A DNA stretch of 64,000 nucleotides from the NCBI GenBank assembly GCA_049999725.1, contig JBNGIS010017782.1:1-64000 (forward strand). Direction: 5' to 3'. Source of the stretch: Haplomitrium mnioides (Eukaryota; Marchantiophyta; Haplomitriopsida; Calobryales). This document shows, piece after piece, positions 12,632 through 22,064 of this stretch (its first letter is position 1; each line of letters begins with the position of its first letter). The notes under the pieces were generated by a model. It saw only the letters and a list, made by a program, of their open reading frames with translations. It was not told the DNA's origin and made no database searches. A program made the translations under genes and the position numbers.

Positions 12632-12649
12632 GGCTCTAATACTGATACA
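12632..12649 (-). other. A1 degraded primer-binding site
   Basis: The minus strand just inside the right LTR reads TGTATCAGTATTAGAGCC. It resembles the tRNA-iMet site TGGTATCAGAGCC with a lost G and a short insertion. It abuts the LTR start at 12650. Confidence 0.5.
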
Positions 12650-12943
12650 TGTGTAAATAAACTCAAAGACCAACTTCGAAATAAGTAACAACTCCAAGAT
12701 AACTCTAATAGAGTTATGTAATTAAATGCTAATAAGTAAGCATAAGCCAAGAGTGCAAGCTAAAGCCAAGCAACCAAAGAGCCAAATTGAATTGAGAGGT
12801 AGTCTTGAATAAGAAGAAGGGCTTTGAAGCCCTACTATTTATGCAAGAGAAGACGGTGTACTCCATTCCTTTTTCACTTACAAGTCACTTCCAATTTCAA
12901 CATTAAAATTGATCACTTAGAAGTCACTTCTAATTTTAACCCT
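12650..12943 (-). repeat. A1 5' LTR, left segment
   Basis: First 294 bp of the right-hand LTR, beginning TGTGTAAATAAAC and aligned with 8656-8940. It is interrupted exactly at ACCCT by copia-2 and resumes at 20340. Confidence 0.85.
12939..12943. repeat. copia-2 target-site duplication (left)
   Basis: ACCCT directly before the LTR start TGTTGTAG. The same five bases follow the right LTR at 20335-20339. In the uninterrupted sister LTR the site reads CAACCCTAAAATT (around 8941). Confidence 0.95.
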
Positions 12944-13080
12944 TGTTGTAGTAGATGGAAGACACACATCAATGGGGCAGCGCCGCACTTCACTTCATAG
13001 ATAGAATCAATGCCTTGAATGTTGTACATAACTCTATCTATATAAAGGGTATAGATAGGGTTCATCCTAGTCCTATAACA
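12944..13080 (-). repeat. copia-2 3' LTR (137 bp)
   Basis: Begins TGTTGTAGTAGATGG and ends CCTAGTCCTATAACA. It is identical to 20198-20334 except at six positions. It contains a perfect 9-bp inverted repeat, CTATCTATA (13034-13042) and TATAGATAG (13050-13058), whose minus strand gives a TATA-like stretch that may be the promoter. Confidence 0.95.
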
Positions 13081-13094
13081 CTCCCCCTTGACTG
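13081..13094 (-). other. copia-2 polypurine tract
   Basis: The minus strand reads CAGTCAAGGGGGAG immediately before the 3' LTR start, the expected primer for plus-strand DNA synthesis. Confidence 0.8.
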
Positions 13095-13524
13095 ATTTTT
13101 TCTAGTTGAATCAGTCACAATTCTAGGACTAGTCTGAATCAATATACTTCTACATGTGTGGTCTCATTAAAACCCTCTTGCTTTCTTCTGAGGGAAAGAG
13201 TGCCACCACGTGTAGTGTATTTACATCAAAAATAGATTGTTTGTGGTGTATCTTGTATGTAATCAATAGTATTATTGAGTTTATCACTCAAATATATGTT
13301 GCAATATTGTAGATGGTGCTGTGTTGGTGATGGCTCCTTGCATCTGTATGGACAACTTGTTGAGCCCTTATCTGTCTTATGAAAAACATGTGTACATCAT
13401 TAGTGTTGCATGTAGTGTCACATGAATATCTGTAAAACAAACCACATGGTTAAAACATGATGCTAAATAACATAAAGCGTGGTATAAAATCTGAAAATAG
13501 TCTGAATCAGATAAAATTGATATG

Positions 13525-16500
13525 TCAATTTTGCTTTCTGTTGAGTTCAGATAATTTTTGTAGACCAATTCCTTCTGTATGTGCCTTGTGTAGGGCACTA
13601 GGTAGGGGTTTTGTGAAAATGTCAACCCTATTGTCTTTGCTTGGTATCCATTGTACCTTAATCTATTCACCATGTTGTTCATGAGTGTAGAAGAATTTAG
13701 GGGCAATGTGTTTGATTTTGTCCCCTTTAATGAATCCTTGGGCTATTTGTTCAACACATGGTCTATTATCTTCATAGAGTACTGTAGGGGATTGTATAAG
13801 TTGTTGTCCAGTGTTAGAGTTGATGTGATCAATCAACTATCTTAGCCAAATACATTCTCTACTAGCCTCGTATAATGCTATAATTTCGGCGTGATTAGTA
13901 GATGTTGTGGTGATGGTTTGTTTTGTGCTTTTCCATGAAATAGCTGTACCCCCTTTAAGGAATACATATCCTATTTGTGATTTTGTATCATCATGTTCAG
14001 ATAAGTATCTGGCATCAGCATATCCAATGATGTCGTTTTCTGCATTTTTCGGGAAGAATAGACCCATGTCTATAGTGCCTTTCAGGTATCTGAAAATTCT
14101 TTTGATGCCATTCCAATGACGTATAGTTGGTTGTGAGCTATGTCTTGCTAGTAGGTTTACAGCGAAAGCAATGTCGGGTCTGGTCTGATTTGCCAGGTAC
14201 ATTAATGCTCCTATGGCTGATAGATATGGTTTCTCTGGTCCAAGTGTGGGTTCTGTTTCCTTCCTTTTGGAGAACATGTCTTTTGTGGGATCTGAGGATC
14301 TCATTTCCATAGGCGTGCTCATTGGATGAGCTTTTTCTATGTTGAATTGTTTTAGCATTTTCGATGTGTAAGTTGACTGGTGTATCAGAATGCCATCATG
14401 TAAGTGTTCGAATTGTATTCCCAAGCAGAAGTCAGGTTCGCCAATATCTCGCATTTCAAAGGAATTTTTCAGTTTCTCAATAGTGTCGGAGGTCAGGCAT
14501 GGTGTCCCAAAAATGTTGATATCGTCTACGTAGATTGCCACTATAACGTATTCTGGGGTTTCCTGTTTCATGAATAGGCACGGGGCAATGTCGTCGTTCG
14601 TAAAATTCATTGCTATCATTTCTGATTTGAATCTTTGATACCAATTTCTGCCGCTTTGCTTGAGGCCATTCATCGATCTCATGACCTGGACTGCTATTTG
14701 AGGGTCCGATCGATTTGATGCCATTTTTGTAGCATTTGCTGAATTCTTTGTCAATGGAAAGTTTCCATATACACATGATCGGTGTGGGACTAAAGGTCCC
14801 TTGTCATGGTGTTTGTTCAGCTTATTTGTGGGTTGGACTGAAGGTCCATTCTTTTGCCAATCTGCCATGCTTGTTGATGGGGCTGAAGGTCCTCTGTTGG
14901 ACTGCGTGCTCAGCAATTGTGTTGGCGGGACTAAAGGTCCTGATATCGCAGTGTTAAGCATGTTATTCATTGTATTGCGCTTTCTCTTTGTCATGAGGAT
15001 AGTAGGTCCTTTCTCTTGTCGCCATTTGTGGACTATAGGTCCTATTGCAGATTCATTGTGAGGGACAGAAGGTCTAACCTCAGATATTTTGAAGTGAGGG
15101 ACAGAAGGTCCAACCTCAGATGATTTGTATTAAGGGACAACAGGTCCAACCTCAAATATTTGGCATTGAGGGACAAAAGGTCCAACCTCAGATGTTTGGT
15201 ATTGAGGGACAAAAGGTCCAACCTTAGATGTTTGGCATTGAGGGACAAAAGGTCCAACCTCAGATGTTTGCTTCTCCCCCTGAATGTGAAATGATAACCT
15301 TGATATGAGTTCTGGAGGTGCCTTCATATAGATTTGAGAGTCAAGTATGTCATACAGGTAGGCTGTAATAACGTCCATGATGTGCATGATGAGGTTTCGT
15401 TGAATGGAAAATGCTATCATATATCTGTATGTAATGGAGTCCATTACGGGTGAATACGTTAGATTATAGTCTCTGCCAGGTATTTGAGTGTATCCTTTCG
15501 CAACTAGTCTGGCCTTGTATCTGGTGACGTCGCCCTTTGCATTTCTCTTTCTGACAAATATGAATCTGTAGTCGGTCAGAGTCATGTCGGGCGTTGCTAG
15601 AGTGATGGAGCCAAAAACTTGGCGATGAATCAGAGAATCTAGCTCTGAGTTAATCGCTTGTTCCCATTGAGGCCAGTCTTGTCTGGATTGTGCGTCTCGT
15701 ACGGAGATGGGATCTGGTGTATTGTCATCTATACTTTGAGATACTGAGTAGGCAAACATGTCGTCTATGTCTGTTTTGTCTCTTGTCCAGATACGGCCGG
15801 TATGCGAGTAATCGATGGATATTTTGTCATTGTCTGGAATTGTTGATCTCGGTGTGTCTGATGTTCTGTGTTGGGTTGGTGGTCTGTCGATATTGGTGTG
15901 ATGTGATTGGCCGGGTTTTGGCTTATTTTTGGAGCCAAGCAAGCGTCCTCTTTTGGCTTTGGGCGCAATATCAGTAGTAGGTCTGGATTCTTTTTGTAGT
16001 CTTGCACGTGCATTTGCTGCGTCGATATGGGATTTGGTAATACCTGCTATATCATTGAATGCGTCTGGTGTTTTGACTAATGTCTGTTGGATGTGAAGTA
16101 TTTTCTGTACTTTATAGTCAGATTGTCCTGTCCTGGCATCAGGTTGAAGGATTGAGTTTTTATGCCATACCAGTTCCTCTTTATGTGTTGTTGTGTTGGA
16201 AGACGTGTCCTGTGTTAAAGGTGGGAACGTATCCTCAAAGAATTGGCAATCCGCGAATCGGGACTTGAAAACGTCTCATGTGCTTGGTTCGAGGTATCGA
16301 ATTATTGATGGGGATTCAAAACCAATATATATTCCTCTCTAACGTTGTGGTCCCATTTTGGTTTGGTTGGGGCCGAGGATTGGTACCATGACCAGACATC
16401 CGAATGTTCTAAGGTGTGTAATGTTGGCGGGCATGCCTATTGCAAGTCGATGTGGTGAGTAATTGTTGAAGGCTGATGGTCTGAACTTTATTAGGGTGGC

Positions 16501-18603
16501 TGCATGCAGTATGGCATGGCCCCATGCGGATGTAGGAAGGCTCGTGTTCAGCAGTAGCAGTCGGGCGATAAGTTGTATACGTTTAATTGCTGATTCAGCT
16601 ATTCCATTCTGGGAATGGACGTGAGGGACTGAGTATTGGATATCTATGCCTGCTGATGTGCAGAATTCGTCAAATGTTTTAGACGAAAATTCGCCGGCAT
16701 TGTCGACTCTGAGAGTTTTGATCGGGTATTCAGGGAATTGAGTGGTTAGCTTTAGAATTTGTGAGAGTAGTTTCGGGAATACCATATTTTTGGTTGTAGG
16801 TAGAGATACTTGTGACCACTTTGATGATGCATCAATGGTTACTAGAAAATATTTGAATGGCCCGGATGGAGGGTGAATGGGTCCGCAAACGTATGCATGG
16901 ATCCGTTGAAGGAAATGGAGGATTTGTTTGGTTGTCTTTTGTATTGGATGTATGATCTTGAGTTTTCCTTGTGCACATGCCATGCATGGAGATGAGGGAG
17001 ATAATGGTTGTACGTTGTCAGGAATGCCTATGCTGTCATGTTTTAGTCTATAAAACATGTCTTTGCCTGGGTGTCCGAGTCGATTATGCCAGAGTTGAGC
17101 ATTCGAGATTCGTATTGAGGATGTAAGGTATGAATAAATGTGTGTCATGTACAGTCCGGGTGGAGACAGTGGGAAGGTTTCTTGTATTTGCATATTAAGT
17201 CCTGTCGGTAGCATAATATGTAAGACTTCTGTGTTGAATGTCCTTCCTGTTTGAATGTGATATCCGTTTCGTCGGATATCTCTGAAACTGATGAGATTCC
17301 TTGTGGCCGTGGGTGCGTATATGGCTGAAGGAATGTTCAGTATGGTTCCGTTAGAGAATCGTACGGTGGTTGGGCCATAGCCTTCTTCTATTTGGTTATG
17401 GCCGGTGATAGTTGTCATTTGCCGAGAAGAAGGAGTGATCGAAGAGAAGAGGTTTCAATCCTGTAGGATAGTGTGCAATGAGCTGCTATTGACAATGCAT
17501 GTGTTGATGTGGTTTGCTGTTTGAGTAGGATCCAAATGTTGTATCGTATGGCTTTCTGGTTGCATGTTGTATGTCGGGTAGTCGTCGACACCGGGGATTT
17601 CCAAGAGATTCCCATAGACATCAGGTTGTGTATACCTGATACTGTTTTGGTATAGTTTGGCCAGGTGTGCAGGAACTCGACATACTGATTGTGTATGTCC
17701 TCGAGTTTCGCATCTGTGGCATGAGGTCTGATTGTTTCTCTGTTGGGAGAATGGTTTTTGGTCGCGTTTATGTTGTCGACCACCTCTTGGTGTCCATTGA
17801 CGTGTTTTGCGTTCAGGTCTGTTGGAGGTACATTGCCTATTATTCTTATCCTTGTTTGTGAAAAAAGGAGTTCGGTTGGCATGTGAGTATTTTGTACTCC
17901 CCCTTAATCTGGGGTTTCCTCTTCCGTTGCCTCTGCCTCTGCTAGTGTGAGGTCCCCGAGTACGGTTTGTAGGGTATGGATGATGTTGTGTGTAGTGTGA
18001 TTCAGGGTTTGCGGGAGGTGTAGCAGAACCGGGAGGTCGCTTTTTCGCGTTCTCCATGAGTAGAATTTGATGTTTCTCGGCTAGGAGCATATATGCGATA
18101 AGATTTGAGTATCTTGTGAATCGCATGTTGCGATATTGGGATGTCCAGATAAGGTTGCTTATAGGGAATGTCGATAGGGTCTTCTCTATCTGTTCTTCAT
18201 CCGATACAGGGTGACCGCATATGGCCAGCTGGGAGGCAATCCGAAACAGTTCGCTGTTGTAGTTCACAATGGATGTGTGATTTTGGACGCGCAGGTTTAT
18301 CCAGTCATGTCTCGCTGCGGGGAGTGATATGGATGTCAAATGGTCGAACCTCAATTTGAGTTCATTCCATAGTAATCTGGGGTTGTGGTGATTCAGGTAT
18401 TGGAGCTTGAGTGGTTCCACAATATGGTGGCGGATGAGGATTAAAGCTCGAGCAGCGTCACGAGGGTTTGTGCCCTCGTCGTGTGTTAGGATATTCTGGA
18501 TGCCTTTTGATGTCAGGTACGTGGTAATGTCCAATGACCACGACTGGTAATTCGATCCATCGAGTTTTTGTGTTGGGAATTTCAATGAACCGACGGGGTT
18601 CAT
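13525..18603 (-). pseudogene. copia-2 gag-pol polyprotein, one frame with six stops
   Basis: From ATG at 18603 a single frame runs about 1692 codons to TGA at 13525. No frameshift was found, but in-frame stops lie at 17455 (TGA), 16339 (TAG), 16276 (TGA), 15130 (TAA), 13837 (TAG) and 13663 (TAG). Order: gag to about residue 310 with knuckle CHRCETRGHTQSVC; protease, whose active-site Asp is Asn at residue 372 (IVNSSS); integrase with HNRLGH and CMAC zinc ligands, HAYVCGPI where the first catalytic Asp is Tyr, RVDNAGEF and NGIAES; RT with MDVITAYL and intact YVDD; RNase H with GYADA, NHAEI and YEDN. An array of 12-residue repeats interrupts the RT between MDVITAYL and NGLKQSGR. Neighbouring LTRs, primer tract and target duplication confirm the element. 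Confidence 0.9.
14780..15275 (-). repeat. 12-residue in-frame repeat array inside copia-2 RT
   Basis: On the plus strand a GGGAC.GAAGGTCC-like core recurs about 12 times. The six right-most units start at 15060, 15096, 15132, 15168, 15204 and 15240, exactly 36 bp apart. The left-hand units are more diverged and spaced 33-70 bp. In the polyprotein frame each right-hand unit encodes a variant of QTSEVGPFVPQC, and the older units keep only GP.VP. The array stays in frame throughout, with a single stop at 15130 in the third near-identical unit. Confidence 0.9.
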
Positions 18604-19270
18604 GTTTGGTTGATTCCCAGTTTCAAGCTGGTTCTGGATTCAGTAACTGTCCTGAGCGTGAACCGAGAATGATAAGATAAGAAGAGAAAGAAAATAGAAT
18701 GATGCGCAGTATGATCAGTACTGCGGGTCTCCGCGTATCGCGGGGATGTTTTAGATCTTGGTACCTATTTATGTTTTCTTCTTAATGCGGAAAATCAAAA
18801 GGCATGAACTGAAATTGAAGTATACTCTGAACTGAAAATAAATAGAGGAAAGGTAAATGTGCTAAAAGAAATGCAGATCTGGACTAGAAAACTGCCCTGT
18901 TGTCGTCGGCGTCACTCGTCGTTTGTCATGGTCAGTTGCGGTCCGCTACTGTGTTTTGTCCTGCAGATTTAGGTCAGTGGGAGGTGTCTAGCAGGGAAGT
19001 GTTCTCAGCCAGTTAGTACACAAGGAGGAACCGTTCAGAGGAGCCAGTTCAATGTTGCTGATTACCAAGGAGAGTATGGTGGGTCAGAATTATAAAGGGA
19101 TGATAGCTTCCCTGACTAGCCCAACTACTCGTTAGGGGAATGCAGCAAGCAGGAGCTCATTTCACCATTTCATTGAGGAGGTAGCATAGAGCCAGGTAGT
19201 GGCAGAGAAAGAAAATTTTTTGAAGCTAGGAAGGGAGAAAGTCGTATGCAGATGAATTTGCAAGCACCAG

Positions 19271-19425
19271 GTCGATGAAGGAAGAGAGAGCAGCAAATAT
19301 CAGGTCGATGAAGGAAGAGAGAGCAGCAAATATCAGGTCGATGAAGGAAGAGAGAGAAGCAAATATCAGGTCGATGAAGGAAGAGAGAGCAACAAATATC
19401 AGGTCGATGAAGGAAGAGAATGTGA
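19271..19425. repeat. 33-bp minisatellite in copia-2 leader
   Basis: Units start at 19271, 19304, 19337, 19370 and 19403, each beginning GTCGATGAAGGAAGAGAGAG. A related GTCGATGAAGATGAAATG follows at 19443, and a GGTCGACGAAAG copy lies just right of the gap at 19883. The array therefore probably continued through the gap. It is open in one plus frame (an 11-residue repeat), but it lies antisense to the element. Confidence 0.9.
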
Positions 19426-19477
19426 ATAGCCGAGAACCTCAAGTCGATGAAGATGAAATGGGAACAGAGTTGCGAGT

Positions 19478-19877
19478 NNNNNNNNNNNNNNNNNNNNNNN
19501 NNNNNNNNNNNNNNNNNNNNNNNNNNNNNNNNNNNNNNNNNNNNNNNNNNNNNNNNNNNNNNNNNNNNNNNNNNNNNNNNNNNNNNNNNNNNNNNNNNNN
19601 NNNNNNNNNNNNNNNNNNNNNNNNNNNNNNNNNNNNNNNNNNNNNNNNNNNNNNNNNNNNNNNNNNNNNNNNNNNNNNNNNNNNNNNNNNNNNNNNNNNN
19701 NNNNNNNNNNNNNNNNNNNNNNNNNNNNNNNNNNNNNNNNNNNNNNNNNNNNNNNNNNNNNNNNNNNNNNNNNNNNNNNNNNNNNNNNNNNNNNNNNNNN
19801 NNNNNNNNNNNNNNNNNNNNNNNNNNNNNNNNNNNNNNNNNNNNNNNNNNNNNNNNNNNNNNNNNNNNNNNNNNNNN
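19478..19877. other. assembly gap (400 N)
   Basis: Exactly 400 Ns, inside the copia-2 leader and bordered on both sides by GTCGA-containing relatives of the 33-bp repeat. Confidence 0.95.
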
Positions 19878-20182
19878 AGCCCTAGGTCGACGAAAGAAAA
19901 GAAAAAAGGAGCAAAAAAAATTTCCGAGTACTAGGGGAAAAAAAAGGGAAAGGTGGGGGGGTATGAAATTTTTTTTTTTCTTGAATCGCTCACCTACGCG
20001 AGCAAGTGCCTCTGAGAGAGAAAAATGGGAAAGAAAAAAAATTGGAGACGGGAATGTCGTGAACGCAGAGCAATGCCCATAAGTGTGTGTTCAAAAAAAA
20101 AAATTGCTGGAGATCTGAACGTCATGCTTGCAGTGTCCTTGCCGTGAATCTGTCTGTATATAAAAAAAATCTCGTAGAGTCG

Positions 20183-20197
20183 TTCGTGCTGATAACG
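20183..20197 (-). other. copia-2 putative primer-binding site
   Basis: The minus strand directly after the 5' LTR reads CGTTATCAGCACGAA. This does not match the usual tRNA-iMet site TGGTATCAGAGC beyond the TATCAG core. The priming tRNA, or an internal tRNA fragment, is not identified. Confidence 0.5.
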
Positions 20198-20334
20198 TGT
20201 TGTAGTAGATGGGAGACACACAACAATGGGGCAGCGCCGCACTTCACTTCATAAATAGAAGCAATGCCTTGAATGTTGTACATAACACTATCTATATATA
20301 GGGTATAGATAGGGTTCATCCTAGTCCTATAACA
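20198..20334 (-). repeat. copia-2 5' LTR (137 bp)
   Basis: Same ends and length as 12944-13080, with six substitutions. The inverted repeat CTATCTATA/TATAGATAG is kept at 20288-20296 and 20304-20312, although the loop has changed. It is followed by the duplicated target ACCCT. Confidence 0.95.
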
Positions 20335-20339
20335 ACCCT
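20335..20339. repeat. copia-2 target-site duplication (right)
   Basis: ACCCT, the second copy of the five bases at 12939-12943. Removing one copy and the element restores a continuous A1 LTR. Confidence 0.95.
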
Positions 20340-20509
20340 AAAATTGATCACTTAGAATTCACTTCTAATTTCAACTATAAAAGCTCTAAAAGTAACTTTG
20401 AAATCAAGTAAACTTATCTCAATTCAATACTAAAAGTTACCTTCTACCACTTAATTCAACTCTCTCTATTTTCTTATAAATAGAACAACATCATGCTTGT
20501 ACTATTACA
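20340..20509 (-). repeat. A1 5' LTR, right segment
   Basis: Continues the LTR interrupted at 12943. It aligns with 8945-9108 and ends TACTATTACA, matching the end of the third family copy at 25641. Confidence 0.85.
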
Positions 20510-20569
20510 ATTCCAATACCATGCAAATTTGTACTCTTTATATTTAGTACTACTCATTTTAGAACTCTT

Positions 20570-21140
20570 CCAATCATTGTGCCATGATTTCAGAACTCTT
20601 GAAGTCGTTGTTTCTTGATTTTGGAACTCTTACTTAATTATTGTGCCATGTTTTTGGAACTCTTGAAATCATTGTCTTGATTTTGGAATTCTTGCAATCA
20701 TTGTGCGATCTTTATTTTAGAACTCTTTCAATCATTTGAAAGCATTGTGTTGTGATTTTGGAACTCTTGCAATCATTGTGTCTTGATTTTGGAATTCTTA
20801 CAATCATTGTGCCATCTTGATTTTAGATCTATCACAATCATTTGTAATCATTTCGTCATGATTTTGGAACTCTTGAAATCATTGTGTCTTGATTTTGGAA
20901 TTCTTGCAATCATTGTGCCATCTTGATTTTAGAGCTCTTGCATTCATTTGAAAGCATTGTGTTGTGATTTTGGAACTCTTGCAATCTCTTGAAATCATTG
21001 TGTTGTGATTGTGGAACTCTTGCAAACTCTTGAAATCATTGTGTTGTGACTTTGAAACTCTTGCAATCATTGTGGAATGATTTTAAAACTCTTGCAATCT
21101 TTGTGTAGTGATTTTGGAACTCTTGCAATGATTGAGAATG
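20570..21140. repeat. degenerate tandem array of about 31 bp
   Basis: A unit like GATTTTGGAACTCTTGCAA followed by TCATTGTG(TTGT) recurs about 15-18 times with variable spacing and many substitutions. The short frames through it are repeats of one peptide and are not likely genes. It lies between chromovirus A1 and the lectin gene. Confidence 0.8.
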
Positions 21141-22064
21141 AATGTGTTGTTGTCATATTTTTGAGCTCCAATGCTATCTCTCCTTTTATTGCACAAAAAG
21201 CAAGCTTATAGGTACATTCATACAATGGCACTCTCGGCTGAATTCTCACTTCTAATGAGTGTTGAAAAAGTAGTAGAGTAGTTGTACAAGGAGAAACAAT
21301 CTCAAACTTATCCTTATCACAAAGACTTCAGTCAAAAAGAGAAAAGAAAAGACACTTTTAGAAATAGTAACAAGGTCAAACTTCATCATCACTAGACTCT
21401 CCTGAATAGCCAAAAAGCGGTGTTGGATGAGCACTGAAATTGTCAACTTCTTGTTGGACAAGAATATCTCCACCTTCATTTCTTTAGATGAAGCAATCAA
21501 AATTAGTAAGCTTATTTACATAATCCTGCAAGAGAAAACAGTATCAATAAAGTCATTCGATTCTGGAAAGATAGCTTTCCAGTGCAGCAGCAACAGCAAA
21601 CGCAGTTGAAGACACAGCAGGCAGCTCCATTTTTCTCACAGAGAAGCGAAGAGAAGAGACGAGAAGAGAAGAGAAGAGAAGGCGTCAACGCACCGTCATC
21701 AGTGTCGAATCTACTCCATTTCATTTCCATGGGTTGAACTCTTCTGTTGTTCCACTGCATCTTCCATTCTCCATCTTCCCATCTTCTGCCGCCTCTTTCT
21801 TTATTGTCATCTTCGATCTGGTCGGTGAGTCGTCCCGAATTTCCATTCCTTGGAGTGCACTACGGACGCACATCATTTTGGAGTAAAGACGTCCAAAAGG
21901 TTTTAAGTGTAAGACTTTGTCTTACCAACACAAAGTATATTTTACGTCTGAAATATTGCATTTCATCAGCCCCTGAGTCACGTATCACTGCAAGAGGCCA
22001 TCTGCCGAGGGTTTCTTGGTAACGCACACAACAAGCTGCAGGAGTACTTCATCAGCGGGTAATC
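21141..22064. other. upstream region of the lectin gene
   Basis: No gene. A GAGAA-type microsatellite (about 21645-21682) lies some 400 bp before the lectin start, as GA-rich tracts often do in plant promoters and 5' leaders. A good donor-like site, CG|GTGAGTCG at about 21823, and a possible acceptor, CTGCAG|GAG at about 22041, would allow a 5' UTR intron. This is unproven. A 91-codon frame at 21747-22022 shows no domain. Confidence 0.4.

Larger units (their letters stand above)
18604..20197 (-). other. copia-2 leader region
   Basis: Untranslated leader between the 5' LTR and the gag start, about 1.6 kb including a 400-N gap. It holds a 33-bp minisatellite (19271-19425) and, right of the gap, A-rich and poly-T tracts (about 19900-20100, 20160-20170). 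Open frames crossing the gap are artefacts of the Ns. Confidence 0.7.
12944..20334 (-). mobile_element. copia-2: Ty1/copia element with 137-bp LTRs
   Basis: This is a structurally complete copia element. It has terminal TG...CA repeats of 137 bp at both ends, a five-base target duplication, a purine tract next to the 3' LTR, and a gag-protease-integrase-RT-RNase H polyprotein read from 18603 leftward. The LTRs differ at 6 of 137 positions. It sits in the right LTR of chromovirus A1, in the same orientation. The leader between LTR and start codon is unusually long (about 1.6 kb) and carries a 33-bp minisatellite and a 400-N gap. Six in-frame stops and changed catalytic residues mean it is not autonomous. 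Confidence 0.95.
8656..20509 (-). mobile_element. A1: decayed Ty3/gypsy chromovirus, split by copia-2
   Basis: On the minus strand, from right to left, I see an LTR, a degraded primer site, gag, protease, RT, RNase H, then a C-terminal integrase piece with chromodomain, then the second LTR. The LTRs are 453 bp (left) and 464 bp (right, after removing the insertion) and align along their length. By eye about one position in ten differs, so the element is old. Candidate target duplications are ATTTC (8651-8655) and ATTCC (20510-20514), one mismatch apart. Without the 7.4-kb insertion the element is only about 4.5 kb. That is short for a chromovirus, because most of the integrase core is missing. 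Chromodomain plus GPY/F module identify the clade; the exact lineage is undetermined. Confidence 0.8.

Noticed and set aside
14736-15061. Plus-strand frames across the RT repeat array
   Set aside because: They are antisense to the polyprotein; the minus frame carries RT motifs on both sides and is the coding one.
19275-20082. Long plus-strand frames crossing the N gap
   Set aside because: They are open only because 400 Ns give no stops, and the readable part is an 11-residue minisatellite peptide.
21747-22022. 91-codon frame upstream of the lectin as a separate gene
   Set aside because: No domain, and it lies in the probable 5' leader or 5' UTR intron of the lectin gene.
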